DNA from: Flavobacteriaceae bacterium
GTDB taxonomy: Bacteria; Bacteroidota; Bacteroidia; Flavobacteriales; Flavobacteriaceae
Direction of reading: 5' to 3'
Length of the DNA: 64,000 nucleotides
NCBI GenBank assembly: GCA_014075215.1
Contig: CP046177.1
Coordinates: 2,666,501 to 2,730,500, forward strand
The position numbers and the translations under genes were made by a program. This document shows, piece after piece, positions 43,407-52,835 of the stretch. The first letter of the stretch is position 1. Every line of letters begins with the position of its first letter. The notes under the pieces were generated by a model, which was not told the origin of the DNA, searched no databases, and saw only the letters and a list, made by a program, of their open reading frames with translations.

Positions 43407-44477
43407 ATGAAAAATAAAAAAATTAATTTATACCTGACACTATTTTTGGTGATTCAAATACTATTTATACAAATAGTTTCAAATACTCCCGAATTTATAG
43501 AGAGATATTATGCTAATGGCATTTATCCCATTATTAGTTCTTTTTTTAGAATTATTTTTGGCTGGATTCCTTTTTCCGTAGGAGATATATTGATTTTTTA
43601 TTTTTTTTATATCGCTTTGCGATTTATTTATTTCCTTTTTAGAACTAAGTTTAAAAATCTAAGATTCAGATGTTTGCAAATTACGGCTTTCTGTTCTGTC
43701 GTTTATTTTTGTTTTTATCTTTTTTGGGGGCTGAATTATTACCGTCAGCCGTTATCAAAAAGCCTGGATTTAGAGCAATCCGGTTATACTACAAAACAAT
43801 TACTTTCTTTATCCCGACGGATGATTTCGGAATTGAATGCTATACATTTGACGATTACTAAGAATGATTCCGTAAAAATAGTTGTCCCTTATTCACAAAA
43901 AGAAATGTATTCGATAGCTACAAACGGATATGACGACCTTTCTAAAAATTATCCTCAATTCTCTTATTCTTTTCGTTCGGTAAAAAGTTCTTTGATGAGT
44001 TTATTGCAATCTTATAACGGTACATCCGGGTATATGAACCCTATTACCGGTGAAGCACAGGTAAACCGTTTCATTCCAAAAACAGGATACCCTACTACCA
44101 CCTGTCATGAAATGGCTCATCAAATAGGTTTTGCAGCGGAGAACGAAGCAAATTTTATAGGTTTTTTGGCGGCTATACATAATGAGGATACGTATTTTAA
44201 ATATGCGGGTTACCGAATGGCAACACGTTATCTCATTTTTGAAATATACAAAAGAGATAAAAAGCAGTATAAAGAAATACTGCAAACCATCCATAAAGGA
44301 GTTCTAGCAGACTTTGAAGAAAGTGCAACATTTTGGGAGTCTTATAAAAACCCTTTTGAACCGATACTAAAAAAAGGGTATCATGCTTATTTAAAAGCGA
44401 ACAAACAAGATAAAGGCATTCAGTCCTATAATTATGTAGTAGATTTATTGATTTGCTATTTTGAAAAAAAGCTATAA
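43407..44477 (+). CDS. DUF3810 family membrane metallopeptidase-like protein
   Basis: A 356-aa protein with three membrane segments at the N-terminus (about residues 5-25, 48-68, 82-105) and a large extracytoplasmic domain. That domain contains TTCHEMAHQIGFAAENEANF (about 230-250). HEMAH with the downstream Glu-rich ENEANF has the layout of a gluzincin zinc site. DUF3810 members are of unknown function. The start could also be the ATG two codons earlier. Its 3' end overlaps the convergent beta-barrel gene by six bases. Confidence 0.8.
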   Translation: MKNKKINLYLTLFLVIQILFIQIVSNTPEFIERYYANGIYPIISSFFRIIFGWIPFSVGDILIFYFFYIALRFIYFLFRTKFKNLRFRCLQITAFCSVVYFCFYLFWGLNYYRQPLSKSLDLEQSGYTTKQLLSLSRRMISELNAIHLTITKNDSVKIVVPYSQKEMYSIATNGYDDLSKNYPQFSYSFRSVKSSLMSLLQSYNGTSGYMNPITGEAQVNRFIPKTGYPTTTCHEMAHQIGFAAENEANFIGFLAAIHNEDTYFKYAGYRMATRYLIFEIYKRDKKQYKEILQTIHKGVLADFEESATFWESYKNPFEPILKKGYHAYLKANKQDKGIQSYNYVVDLLICYFEKKL

Positions 44478-47120
44478 ATTATATCCTATGGAAAACATAA
44501 TTATTCTTGGTAGTATATACGTTTTTGTATCTGAGATCAGGTAATCTGAAAAACGATTACTTTGCTTAAAATTAGCATTAAAAAGGTTCTGTACACTAAT
44601 TTTATAACTCCAGGAGCTGTTTTCATTTTTGTATGATAAAGTGGTATTGGCAATTTCATAAACATTTTTTTGTTGTAAAGTTTCATTTTGGTATGTATTT
44701 CCGGTATAATCAAAATTAAAAACAAATCCTTTCAAAAAATCATAATCTACAGTTACAAAAGGTTGATCTGTAATAAACTTAGATGTATTGCCGGATGAAA
44801 TAAACCTTCCTACTTCTCTTTTAAAGCCGATTTCTATGGTTGGAAAATTATCAAATAAAGTTTCGAGGCCAATTGTATAATCGTAATTATTATTTTTATT
44901 GATTTGTATGTCTGTATCTGCTTCCTGGATGTATTTTGAATTGTTAAAACCTACATCAAATTTATATTTTATTTTCTTAATGCGTTTTTCCAGATGTATA
45001 TTTCCTCTAATGCTTTCATACGGGTTGCCAAATAACTTTACTGTTATAAATTGATTGATACCATTAAAATCAACTGTATTCCTAACTCCTTTCACTTGTT
45101 TGTTATAATTTACACTTGCAAATAATAACAAACCCCTGTATAAACTAAATCTGCTATAATAAACTCTTGCATTATGAAATAAGTTATTTTCCAAATTTTC
45201 ATTTCCTTTAAAAACCGAATTATAAGATTGTAAATAAAAGCGGCTGGCAAATTTGTTTGCATCGGAAAAAGAAGTTCTTAGGCTATAATTCAACTGTAGC
45301 TTTTTTGCTTTGTTAAACTCAATTTTTGCTAAAAAATCGGGTAATACAACCCATTTATTTTTATTTATACGGATTTGCCTGTTTAGTTTCCATTGATATT
45401 GGCGTAGATACATTCCTTGCTTAAAAGTAAAAATACCTGTCCTGAATTTATAATGTATGCCTACAAACAAATCATTGAGTGTAAAGTTGAAATTATTCCC
45501 AAATCCATCGGATGAAAAATTATTGATGGTACCATTATCTAATTCCTGACTGTCATCCGTTAGAAAATCTTCTTTTAAAAACTTGTTCCCAATGGTTGTA
45601 TAGATATGATTGTTATGATTGAGTTCCCAAAAGTGTTTAAAAACAGCATCTGTATTTTGTTCTTTACTATTCTTTAGCTGATTTATTTTATAAAGGTTTT
45701 GTTGTCTTTCTACCGGAATTAATCCGTTAAAAACAGTGTCTTGTGTCTGCCAAAAATGGGTACTGTTGTTTTTATCAAAAATATAACTAAATACGGCAGA
45801 AAATGTATGTTTGTCTGACTGCCTTTTATGCCATTCCATATTCTGGTTTATATAAGTTGCCTTTAAGTTTCTGTCAGTTATAATAGTATTAGTATGGGTG
45901 TTAATTAAAGAAGTAATCATATTACCCTTGTCATTGTGGGTTCTTTTTACCTGGGTTCTTACATACCATTTTTCTTGTGTATCGGGTGTATATTCTGCAG
46001 TGAAGTTCCCTATGCCCAATAGATTATCTGCTTGTGTTGTATTCGTTTTCTGCTCTGTAAAACCGGCCCCCGTATAGTCATTAAAAGTTTCTAAAAAACT
46101 ACCGGTATTTGTATTTGAAAAAATAGCATATCCGGAAACATCCAGTTTAGAAGTAGCTGTTTTGGTAATGTTTAGAGCCCCAAATTTTTGTTCGCTCCTT
46201 AGCAGATCTACGGTTTCCAAAAACTGAGAGAAATTTCCGCTTTGAAAATTAAAATTACCACTAAAAACAGCATTTATGCCTCCTGAAAAAGACAGATAAT
46301 CTTTAAAAGTAAATGTTTTTTCGCCAATATTATTACTGTTTCCTATGAAATTCACATTGGTTTTGGGTGAATAGTAAAACAAATTCGCATTGGTTTTATA
46401 AAAATCCCGGTTTCCTCTTCCAGCCTCAACATCACCAAAAACAAAACGTTTTTTGTCTTCTTTTAATTGAATGTTCATTGCCATTTCTTCGGAATCTGAC
46501 ACGTTTTTTAAAAAAGCCACTTCATTATAATTGTCTATTACTTCCACATTGCCCACAGCGTCCGCAGGAATGTTCTCTACTGCTAATTTTGTACCGCCGT
46601 TAAAAAACTTTTTACCATCTACCAGCATTTTAGTAACTTTTTTGCCCTGTACGGTTACTTTACCATTTTTATCAACTTCAACCCCCGGCAGTTTTTTGAG
46701 AACATTTTTTAGTTTTCTTTCCGTACCATCTGTAAATTTTTCTGTTCTATAGATGGTGGTATCTCCTCTGACAGTTACAGGCATTTCTATAACTACTTCA
46801 TCTAGTTGTTCTTCTGATTGTTGTAAAATGAAGTTCTTTTGTGTGTCTTTTGAAGCTATAAATTGATAGCTGATAGGTTTAAAACCCAAATAAGAAACAG
46901 TAATAGTTAGGGTATCTCCTTTTTTTAAAACTAATTTATAAAAACCTTCATTATCTGTAATAGCAAATAGTAGGTTTTTGGAAATATTTTTAGGTTTAGC
47001 AATTACATTTGCATAAGATAGAGCAGTTCCTAAACTATCTTTTACCTTTCCTTTTAATACTATTTTTTGAGTATAAATATTGTGTGAAAAAAGAAAAATT
47101 AATAAACATATTTTTTTCAA
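44472..47120 (-). CDS. Outer membrane beta-barrel protein with carboxypeptidase-like domain
   Basis: An 882-aa TonB-dependent-receptor-like protein of the OMP_b-brl_3 type. Signal peptide (1-17), a carboxypeptidase-regulatory-like domain (about 22-95, KGKVKDSLGTALSYANV), a plug-like domain (about 105-215, LPGVEVDKNGKVTVQGKKVT and IPADAVGNVEVIDNYNE), then a long barrel ending in an aromatic-terminated strand (RIIMFSIGYNL). No N-terminal TonB box is obvious. It is the last gene of a minus-strand run headed by a secreted peptide and a GLPGLI gene (gap to the GLPGLI stop 42 bp), so it probably works with them in transport or export across the outer membrane. Confidence 0.88.
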   Translation of the reverse strand: MKKICLLIFLFSHNIYTQKIVLKGKVKDSLGTALSYANVIAKPKNISKNLLFAITDNEGFYKLVLKKGDTLTITVSYLGFKPISYQFIASKDTQKNFILQQSEEQLDEVVIEMPVTVRGDTTIYRTEKFTDGTERKLKNVLKKLPGVEVDKNGKVTVQGKKVTKMLVDGKKFFNGGTKLAVENIPADAVGNVEVIDNYNEVAFLKNVSDSEEMAMNIQLKEDKKRFVFGDVEAGRGNRDFYKTNANLFYYSPKTNVNFIGNSNNIGEKTFTFKDYLSFSGGINAVFSGNFNFQSGNFSQFLETVDLLRSEQKFGALNITKTATSKLDVSGYAIFSNTNTGSFLETFNDYTGAGFTEQKTNTTQADNLLGIGNFTAEYTPDTQEKWYVRTQVKRTHNDKGNMITSLINTHTNTIITDRNLKATYINQNMEWHKRQSDKHTFSAVFSYIFDKNNSTHFWQTQDTVFNGLIPVERQQNLYKINQLKNSKEQNTDAVFKHFWELNHNNHIYTTIGNKFLKEDFLTDDSQELDNGTINNFSSDGFGNNFNFTLNDLFVGIHYKFRTGIFTFKQGMYLRQYQWKLNRQIRINKNKWVVLPDFLAKIEFNKAKKLQLNYSLRTSFSDANKFASRFYLQSYNSVFKGNENLENNLFHNARVYYSRFSLYRGLLLFASVNYNKQVKGVRNTVDFNGINQFITVKLFGNPYESIRGNIHLEKRIKKIKYKFDVGFNNSKYIQEADTDIQINKNNNYDYTIGLETLFDNFPTIEIGFKREVGRFISSGNTSKFITDQPFVTVDYDFLKGFVFNFDYTGNTYQNETLQQKNVYEIANTTLSYKNENSSWSYKISVQNLFNANFKQSNRFSDYLISDTKTYILPRIIMFSIGYNL

Positions 47121-47162
47121 GTTGAATATTATTTTTTAGTAGATATATTTATTTCAAAATTA

Positions 47163-47882
47163 TTAAAATCCAATACTTTCTCCAATTTCTAATGCCTTTT
47201 TGTAGTATTCTATTTCATTAATTTTTATACCACCACTAGGCTTTTTTAGTACAATTTTTTTTGTGGGGTTTAATATAATTTTAGTTACTTTAAAAACTAT
47301 TTTTCCAAAATTTACTTCCAATACCAAACCTGGTAATCCATTATATAAATTAGGTCCATAAGGAACTGGAATCTGCAAAGTAAACCATGCTGAAATTCTT
47401 TTGCTATTTTTAGCACTTAGTTTAGAGTCCTTTTTTTCGTAATCTTTATATTTTCTAATAGCCTTATAGCAAGTGTATTCTCCAATTTTTTTTGTCTCTT
47501 GTGTAATTTCCCATTCAGCTATTTTATGAGTAATCAAAAATTCTTCGCCATAAGCTTCTTTCTTTAAAATTAACTCTCTACTGTTTCTATTTGTATAGAA
47601 AATACCGGAGCCACCACCAGTAAGGTCTAAAAAACTGATTTTAATCTTATTTTCATTTTCAATTTTCATACTTTTATTTTGTTTTTGATATAATGATTCA
47701 TTTTCTGTAAATTTTAAAACAAAATTAGCAGGTATTGAAAAGAAAATAGGGAGGTTCTTTTTACCTTTATTAGACTGAAAGGTTTCATCTGCTTTTACAG
47801 TATATTCAATAATGCCTGAAAATTTCTGCTGTGAAAAGATAAAACTTGAGTAAAGTAATAGTATAATTTGTAATTTTTTCAT
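47163..47882 (-). CDS. GLPGLI family protein next to the beta-barrel gene
   Basis: A 239-aa exported protein: signal peptide (1-18), then a beta-rich body with GIIEYTVKADE. The family core is WEITQETKKIGEYTCYKAIRKY, AWFTLQIPVPYGP and YNGLPGLVLEVNFG (about 185-200), with the tail KVTKIILNPTKKI. GLPGLI proteins (TIGR01200) are Bacteroidota-specific periplasmic or surface proteins of unknown function. It lies between a secreted two-Cys peptide gene (113 bp upstream) and the beta-barrel gene, the same order as the second locus at 63.5 kb. Confidence 0.9.
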   Translation of the reverse strand: MKKLQIILLLYSSFIFSQQKFSGIIEYTVKADETFQSNKGKKNLPIFFSIPANFVLKFTENESLYQKQNKSMKIENENKIKISFLDLTGGGSGIFYTNRNSRELILKKEAYGEEFLITHKIAEWEITQETKKIGEYTCYKAIRKYKDYEKKDSKLSAKNSKRISAWFTLQIPVPYGPNLYNGLPGLVLEVNFGKIVFKVTKIILNPTKKIVLKKPSGGIKINEIEYYKKALEIGESIGF

Positions 47883-47995
47883 TTCTAATTTATTTTTGTT
47901 ATCGGTTTGTAAATTAATTTTTTTGTTACAAATAAATAACCAATTATCAAAACTCTAATTTTAAAAGTTTGATAATTGGTTAAAAAACAAGTCTA

Positions 47996-48244
47996 TTAAT
48001 TATAATAGCAATCAGCGTATATTGCATGATAAGCTTCCATCATCAATTCATAATGTGCTCCACCACGACTAATATCTAAATTATATTCTGCAGCTGCATT
48101 AAGTATTATTCCTCTTGCATAACTCGCACAATTAACAATCTCAGTAACCTTAATAGTTTCAGTTGCTTTTAAATTAGAAGAGTTTACATTCATCATGATT
48201 CCTGCTGTGAAAACAAAAGCAATAGATAAAAATAATTTTTTCAT
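47996..48244 (-). CDS. Secreted two-cysteine peptide P1
   Basis: An 82-aa exported peptide: signal segment LFLSIAFVFTAGIMMNVNSS, a short linker, then a helical part from Cys 39 (NCASYARGIILNAAAEYNL) to Cys 79 (AIYADCYYN) near the C-terminus, 39 residues between them. It resembles peptides P2 and P3 in size, signal and Cys placement, and likewise precedes a GLPGLI gene. No database family is recognised. I infer a two-helix peptide closed by a disulfide. Confidence 0.7.
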   Translation of the reverse strand: MKKLFLSIAFVFTAGIMMNVNSSNLKATETIKVTEIVNCASYARGIILNAAAEYNLDISRGGAHYELMMEAYHAIYADCYYN

Positions 48245-48268
48245 AATTTTTAGGTTTTATGAAATTAA

Positions 48269-48286
48269 CCAACTTTCAAAAGTTGG
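48269..48286. promoter_or_regulatory. Inverted repeat CCAACTT-TCAA-AAGTTGG before peptide P1
   Basis: A perfect 7-bp inverted repeat 25 bp upstream of the P1 start. The other peptide genes have ACAAGTT/AACTTGT pairs in a similar place. It could be an operator or a leader hairpin. Confidence 0.45.
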
Positions 48287-48520
48287 GTTGGGAACTATTT
48301 CCCTTTTGATAACCATTTAACTTTCACATTTTGTTTACTCCTCTGAGTTCAATCTCTATTAAGTGAGTGACTTTGGTCATTTCATATTATGACTCTTTCT
48401 TTTCTGAACTTCTTATTTTTAACGTAATGTTTCTCTCAAATAGCTACCAACGATTGAATTTACCACTTTCAAACTTATCGTATCTTTTGGATAGTACCAA
48501 AAAAACAAATGGCTTTTTTG

Positions 48521-48569
48521 GACTAACGGTTTTCAGTGAAGGGAAGCCACTACCTGAAAACCGTTAGTC
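48521..48569 (-). terminator. Module-boundary hairpin, copy 1
   Basis: GACTAACGGTTTTCAG (48521-48536), a 17-base loop, then the perfect inverse (48554-48569): a 16-bp stem. In minus-strand direction it follows the GLPGLI gene at 48708 and precedes the P1 promoter region. A further stem CCAAAAAA/TTTTTTTGG ending in a T run follows at about 48497-48520. A terminator is likely. Copies: 51887-51935, 53464-53512, 57337-57385. Confidence 0.7.
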
Positions 48570-48707
48570 TTAAAAGTGTAAGCTTTATTTTCATTATTTC
48601 ACTTAATATAACTGGTTAATTTTATAGTTTGATTATGGCCTGCTTCACAAAACATAAAAACAAACGACAAAAACTTAGCAAACCTTATTATTTTATACCC
48701 TTTTATA

Positions 48708-49448
48708 TTATCTTTTATGATAGTTATGGATCATTTCTTTTGCAATATCATTATACTGTTCCAGCGTTACTTTCTTCCCTTTGGTTGGCTTTTGAATTTG
48801 AATATTTTTCTTGAGTGATATATTTATTTCAGACGCTCTGTAAAGTAAAGGCCCCTCTCTTAATTCTATTATCAATCCGGGTAATCCAAAATAGTCTTTC
48901 GGGCCGTAATTGACAGGCAGTTCAGGGGTATACCAGGCAGTAATTTTCTTAACAAACGTACCCCTCTTGTTTTCACCTTCTTTTTCCGTATTGGCTTTAT
49001 AACAAATATAATTGCCTATCTTTTTGGTTTCTTGAGTTAAATTCCATTTTACTTTTGGAACATCAATGAGAAATAACTCACCAAAAGCTTCTTTTTGATG
49101 CACTATTTTTTTAGCATTTTTATCTGTATAAAATACTCCTTTACCAATCATTATTTTAATTAAATTAATTTTCCTTTCATTTATTTTAAGTTTTTTATCT
49201 TCTTTAAAAACAGATGCATTCTTATTAAAACGTAGTTTAAAATTAGCTTTCCCTTGATTTTTAATAGTAGAAATTGCCATGTCCTTGGCATATTTTGAAC
49301 CATCAACCTTTTTACTGACTGCTTTTAATTTATCTTCATCAACTTTCATTGTTATTTCATAATTTATTTCACCACCGGAAACTTGTTTCTGGGAGAATAC
49401 ATTCATACTCAGGAAAAGGAAGGTGTAAATAATTTTTTTTGTAATCAT
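48708..49448 (-). CDS. GLPGLI family protein (unit A, gene 4)
   Basis: A 246-aa exported protein with signal peptide (1-19, ending NVFSQ). Features: GGEINYEITMKVDE, FKLRFNKNASVF, FLIDVPKVKWNLTQETKKIGNYICYKANTE, ITAWYTPELPVNYGP and DYFGLPGLIIELREG, then a KPTKGKKVTLEQYNDIAKEM tail. It is the last of the GLPGLI run led by peptide P2, three bp after the preceding GLPGLI stop. It is followed by the module-boundary hairpin. Function unknown. Confidence 0.9.
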   Translation of the reverse strand: MITKKIIYTFLFLSMNVFSQKQVSGGEINYEITMKVDEDKLKAVSKKVDGSKYAKDMAISTIKNQGKANFKLRFNKNASVFKEDKKLKINERKINLIKIMIGKGVFYTDKNAKKIVHQKEAFGELFLIDVPKVKWNLTQETKKIGNYICYKANTEKEGENKRGTFVKKITAWYTPELPVNYGPKDYFGLPGLIIELREGPLLYRASEINISLKKNIQIQKPTKGKKVTLEQYNDIAKEMIHNYHKR

Positions 49449-49450
49449 TT

Positions 49451-50191
49451 TTAATTTTTATAAAAACCCGGAAATGCTTTCTTTTGCATCTTTTTAAATT
49501 CTTCCTGATTCACTTTTTTTACATCTTCAGGCTCTTTTATTACCATTTTTTTTGGTGGATTAATTTGAATTTTAATAGCTGTAATTAGAATAGTATTTCT
49601 ACTGATTTCTAAAATCATTCCGGGTAAACCATAATAATCCATTATTCCATATCCGTATGGAATTTTTGGGGCATACCATGCCTGTACTGTTTTTTTACCG
49701 GTTCTCTTATTTCTTAAAATTGCTTTATAACACAAATAACCACTAATAAATTTTGTTTCTTGAGTCAGCTCCCATTCAGGCAATAAACTTTCAATTAAAA
49801 AACACTCTCCGAGTAGCTCACAATTTAATGTGCTGTTTTTATAGCCAGTATCTGATTTTTTCGTATAATATTTATTTTTTCCGCCGGACATGATATGAGT
49901 AAGGTTAAAGTTTTCTTGTGAAGAAGTAACCATTCTATCTACTGCCGTATATTCGGAAATTTTATTATTAAACTTTAGAAAAGCTTTAATATCCTTTGCA
50001 TTTTTATAAAGATTGTTAACTTCTCTCTTTATTATTTTTTTGTCTTTATCCGATTCTTTTTCCTCTTTGACATATTTTATAGCCTTTTTCGAAGATGCTT
50101 TATAAGTAATTACTCCTTCTATATTTTGTGAATAAAATACAATTATATTAAAAAAAGCAAAAAAGAATATGTTTATATGTTTATTACTCAT
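49451..50191 (-). CDS. GLPGLI family protein (unit A, gene 3)
   Basis: A 246-aa exported protein: signal peptide (IFFFAFFNIIVFYSQ), a lysine-rich N-terminal region, FLIESLLPEWELTQETKFISGYLCYKAILR, VQAWYAPKIPYGYG and DYYGLPGMILEISRN (a GLPGMI variant of the signature), and the tail KPEDVKKVNQEEFKKM-like EPEDVKKVNQEEFKKM. It is tightly packed with its neighbours (2-5 bp gaps), so it is part of one transcript. Confidence 0.9.
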   Translation of the reverse strand: MSNKHINIFFFAFFNIIVFYSQNIEGVITYKASSKKAIKYVKEEKESDKDKKIIKREVNNLYKNAKDIKAFLKFNNKISEYTAVDRMVTSSQENFNLTHIMSGGKNKYYTKKSDTGYKNSTLNCELLGECFLIESLLPEWELTQETKFISGYLCYKAILRNKRTGKKTVQAWYAPKIPYGYGIMDYYGLPGMILEISRNTILITAIKIQINPPKKMVIKEPEDVKKVNQEEFKKMQKKAFPGFYKN

Positions 50192-50196
50192 TTATA

Positions 50197-50546
50197 TTAA
50201 CAAGCTCTATAACAATCTGTAAAACCTAATATCTTACTTTTATATTTATTAATACTACTCTCTTTGAAAGGAGAATTTCTTCGTATTAAATCTTTATAAT
50301 CTTCATCTGTTAATTTCTTTACCCCTTTAGGTTTAGTTAGTTTACTGTTTTTTATATTTAGCTTAATTTTAGAGATTGTAAAGGTATATCTAATGTATAC
50401 CAAGCTTCTGTTTTTTGGTTTTTAGAATTTATATCAATTGCTTTATAACACAAGTATTTATCTATTTTTTTTGGTTTGCTGTGTTAATCTCCATTTTGTT
50501 GGTAGCATTTCAATTAATATTGGTTCTCCTAAAATTTCTGACTTAT
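50197..50546 (-). pseudogene. Decayed GLPGLI gene, shorter copy (unit A)
   Basis: Only the 3' part is left. PTKWRLTQQTKK is followed by a frameshift at a run of eight A. DKYLCYKAIDINSKNQKTEAWYT resumes in another frame, the segment holding the GLPGLI signature is deleted, and KPKGVKKLTDEDYKDLIRRN closes the gene in a third frame. The 5' portion, still present in unit B, has been removed by a deletion of about 0.5 kb that joins it to the neighbouring GLPGLI gene. Confidence 0.8.
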
Positions 50547-50547
50547 A

Positions 50548-51294
50548 TCAGTTTTTATACTTATACCACCTTTTTGTCATTTTTCTATTTATCTCATTAA
50601 ACTCCTCAAGTGTAACTAATTTACCTTTGCTCGGTTTATTTATTTCAATCCTTTTTGATGGATTTAAAATAATTTTTTTAACATAATACTGTATTTTACC
50701 TTCATTTAACTCTAGTATTAGACCAGGCAAGCCTCCATAGCCTTTTGGCCCAAAATTATATGGTAAACTAGGAGCATACCAAGCAACAATCTTCTTTCTA
50801 AATGTTCCTCTTCTACTTTTTATAATTTCAAAACTCATCGCTTTATAACAAATATAGCTCTCAATTTTTTTTGTTTCATTTATCAATGTCCATTCTTCAT
50901 CAACAAGATTACTAGTAATATTAAATTCTTCTCCGTAAGCATTTAGCTTTTTAATTTTTGTTTTCTTGAGTAAATCTTGATAATATTCATCATCTCCTCC
51001 TGTTAGCATTATTGCAAATTTATCTATGTCCTTTTCAATACTAATCTCTCTTTTATAATAGGATTTGTTATCTTTAAATATCAAACTATATTCGAATTTA
51101 TTAGAGTTTTTTTTCAAAACTTTATTGAACATTTCAATGTTTTCTCTAACCTTTCCCTCTTTAACACTATTACTACTAAATACTTTATTTGAAACCAGGC
51201 GTTGTTTATAAGTCACTATGCCTGTCTTATTTTGAGAGTATAATGAAAAATTGCAAAGACAAACAATTAAAAAATAATATTTAAAATTTCTCAT
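50548..51294 (-). CDS. GLPGLI family protein (unit A, gene 1), extended C-terminus
   Basis: A 248-aa exported protein: signal peptide (YYFLIVCLCNFSLYSQ), GIVTYKQRLVSN, FKDNKSYYKREIS, EWTLINETKKIESYICYKAMS, IVAWYAPSLPYNFGP and GYGGLPGLILELNEG, tail KPSKGKLVTLEEFNEINRKM. It directly follows peptide P2 (56 bp gap). Compared with the twin at 56007-56744 a 3-bp loss removed the native stop, so three extra residues (YKN) follow RWYK. This reflects the same deletion event that shortened the next gene. Confidence 0.9.
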   Translation of the reverse strand: MRNFKYYFLIVCLCNFSLYSQNKTGIVTYKQRLVSNKVFSSNSVKEGKVRENIEMFNKVLKKNSNKFEYSLIFKDNKSYYKREISIEKDIDKFAIMLTGGDDEYYQDLLKKTKIKKLNAYGEEFNITSNLVDEEWTLINETKKIESYICYKAMSFEIIKSRRGTFRKKIVAWYAPSLPYNFGPKGYGGLPGLILELNEGKIQYYVKKIILNPSKRIEINKPSKGKLVTLEEFNEINRKMTKRWYKYKN

Positions 51295-51350
51295 ATTTAT
51301 TATTTTAAAGCAAAGGGTTTGTTATAACAAACCCTTTGCTTTTTTAATTA

Positions 51351-51599
51351 TTAAGTTAATATATTACACACTAATTCAATAGCTTTAGCTATATCATTTG
51401 CCTGATTTGGATGAATACCATTATCAACTAAAAAGAAAAATATCTGACCACCTAACTGAAAACACGCATCTGGGTCTGATTCAATTTCTACTTGTTGAAC
51501 TTCAACTTGTTTTATTAAATTAGAATTACTATCGATACTTCCCATAGTCGTAATTGTCATTCCCATAACGAAAACTAGGGTTAAAATTATTTTTTTCAT
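51351..51599 (-). CDS. Secreted two-cysteine peptide P2 (unit A)
   Basis: An 82-aa exported peptide: signal segment KKIILTLVFVMGMTITTMGS, an acidic linker (residues 21-45), then a core from Cys 46 (CFQLGGQIFFFLVDNGIHPN) to Cys 78 (AIELVCNILT), exactly 31 residues apart. P3 has the same C-x31-C spacing and shares the G(I)HP-N and IA-A-E-C positions. It heads a run of GLPGLI genes. The linker end (ESDPDAC) could be a processing site. Identical twin at 56801-57049. Confidence 0.75.
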   Translation of the reverse strand: MKKIILTLVFVMGMTITTMGSIDSNSNLIKQVEVQQVEIESDPDACFQLGGQIFFFLVDNGIHPNQANDIAKAIELVCNILT

Positions 51600-52037
51600 C
51601 GTGTAAAAATTTAAATTGTTATTTATTTAATTTGAATTTTATCTGATTGAACAAGTTCAAAATTCCTAAAACTTGTAGAAAAAGGTTTATCTTTGCAAAA
51701 CTTTCTCTGTTTGGTATTGTGTATTTACATAGGCAGTGGTTTTAAGCAATATTTCTATTTTCAGTTTTTGTATTCTTAAAATTTACAAGCGGAGAAAGCA
51801 CGTAGCATTTTTTTAGCTATTGAATATATCACTTTCAAACTTATCGTATCTTTTGGATAGTACCAAAAAAGCAAATGGCTTTTTTGGACTAACGGTTTTC
51901 AGTAAGGAGAAATTACTACCTGAGAACCGTTAATCTTAGAAGTACAAACTTCATTCTTATACCAAAAAAGAATAAATAAACTAAGAATTATTTTTTTCAT
52001 AGGTTATATTTAGAAGACTCACTTTTCAAAAAGTTTT
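51600..52037 (-). promoter_or_regulatory. Peptide P2 upstream region (repeated leader)
   Basis: About 440 bp without a gene. Next to P2 are the inverted pair ACAAGTT/AACTTGT (51651-51657, 51670-51676) and a stretch conserved upstream of P3 (53205-53400) and of the P2 twin (57050-57487). Further right is the boundary hairpin at 51887-51935. A short frame with signal-like codons near 51960-52000 looks like a relic of a peptide start. Confidence 0.5.
51887..51935 (-). terminator. Module-boundary hairpin, copy 2
   Basis: GACTAACGGTTTTCAG with CTGAGAACCGTTAATC, two wobble changes relative to the perfect copies. It lies after the GLPGLI gene at 52038 and before the P2 leader. Confidence 0.65.
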
Positions 52038-52799
52038 TTATTTATTCTTTTTTTTAAAATAGCTAGGAAACATCTCTTTTGCTTTTTTCTTAACAAATTC
52101 ATCAAACTCTTTTCTTGTTAGTTTAATTCCTTTCTTAAGGGGTTTGATATTTTTCTTTTTAGATTTCGAAAAATGAATTTTTGTAGCACGGAGAGTCATT
52201 TTACCATTATCTAACTCTAATATTAACCCCGGTAATCCGAAATAGCCGGCAGGGCCAAAAAAACCGGGCAATTCAGGGCAAAACCACGCAATAACTTTAA
52301 ATCTGAAAGTTCCTTTGATATTAGTTACTATATCTTCTGAAATGGCTTTATAGCATTTAAAATCACTGATGAATTTGAATTCATCAGTGATTTTCCATTT
52401 TTTAACCTCTATTTCAGTCAGAAAATCTTCACCTAAAAAATGATATTCGTTAAGGTAAATAGCATCTTTTTTATTCACATAAAATTTTCCGTCTGTTCCT
52501 CCAATTGAGCCTGCTATCTCTTTAAGGCCATAATCGGATTTACCCATTTTAAGTTCATTTATAGTGAACAAAGAATGATCATTTTCTACAAGTAATTGAT
52601 AAGAAACTTGTTTGGAGTACTTAGCAAGTAATGAGTTTAATTTACTGATCTCTTTCTTATAAGATTTAACTTTACTGGTGTCAAGTTTAGAGCGAAAATC
52701 TTTAACGTAAGTAATGCTTAAAAGTTTATCTTTCTGTGCAAAAGCATTTTCGGATTTACCTATAAGCACTAATAATATAGCAGGTAAAAGAAATTTCAT
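52038..52799 (-). CDS. GLPGLI family protein (unit A, led by peptide P3)
   Basis: A 253-aa exported protein: signal peptide (LLPAILLVLIGKSENAFAQ), LLSITYVKDFRSKLD, YQLLVENDHSLF, FLTEIEVKKWKITDEFKFISDFKCYKAISE, VIAWFCPELPGFFGPAGY and FGLPGLILELDNG, and the tail KPLKKGIKLTRKEFDEFVKK. It starts 36 bp after the stop of peptide P3. An identical twin lies at 57488-58249, where the peptide gene has been lost. Confidence 0.92.
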   Translation of the reverse strand: MKFLLPAILLVLIGKSENAFAQKDKLLSITYVKDFRSKLDTSKVKSYKKEISKLNSLLAKYSKQVSYQLLVENDHSLFTINELKMGKSDYGLKEIAGSIGGTDGKFYVNKKDAIYLNEYHFLGEDFLTEIEVKKWKITDEFKFISDFKCYKAISEDIVTNIKGTFRFKVIAWFCPELPGFFGPAGYFGLPGLILELDNGKMTLRATKIHFSKSKKKNIKPLKKGIKLTRKEFDEFVKKKAKEMFPSYFKKKNK

Positions 52800-52835
52800 A
52801 ATCTAAAATAGAGGTTAATGATTATTTAAAGTATA

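Noticed and set aside
48629..48814. 61-aa plus-strand frame at the end of the GLPGLI gene (and its copy at 53572)
   Set aside because: It overlaps the GLPGLI 3' end on the other strand and appears twice only because the region is duplicated. No family or start signal.
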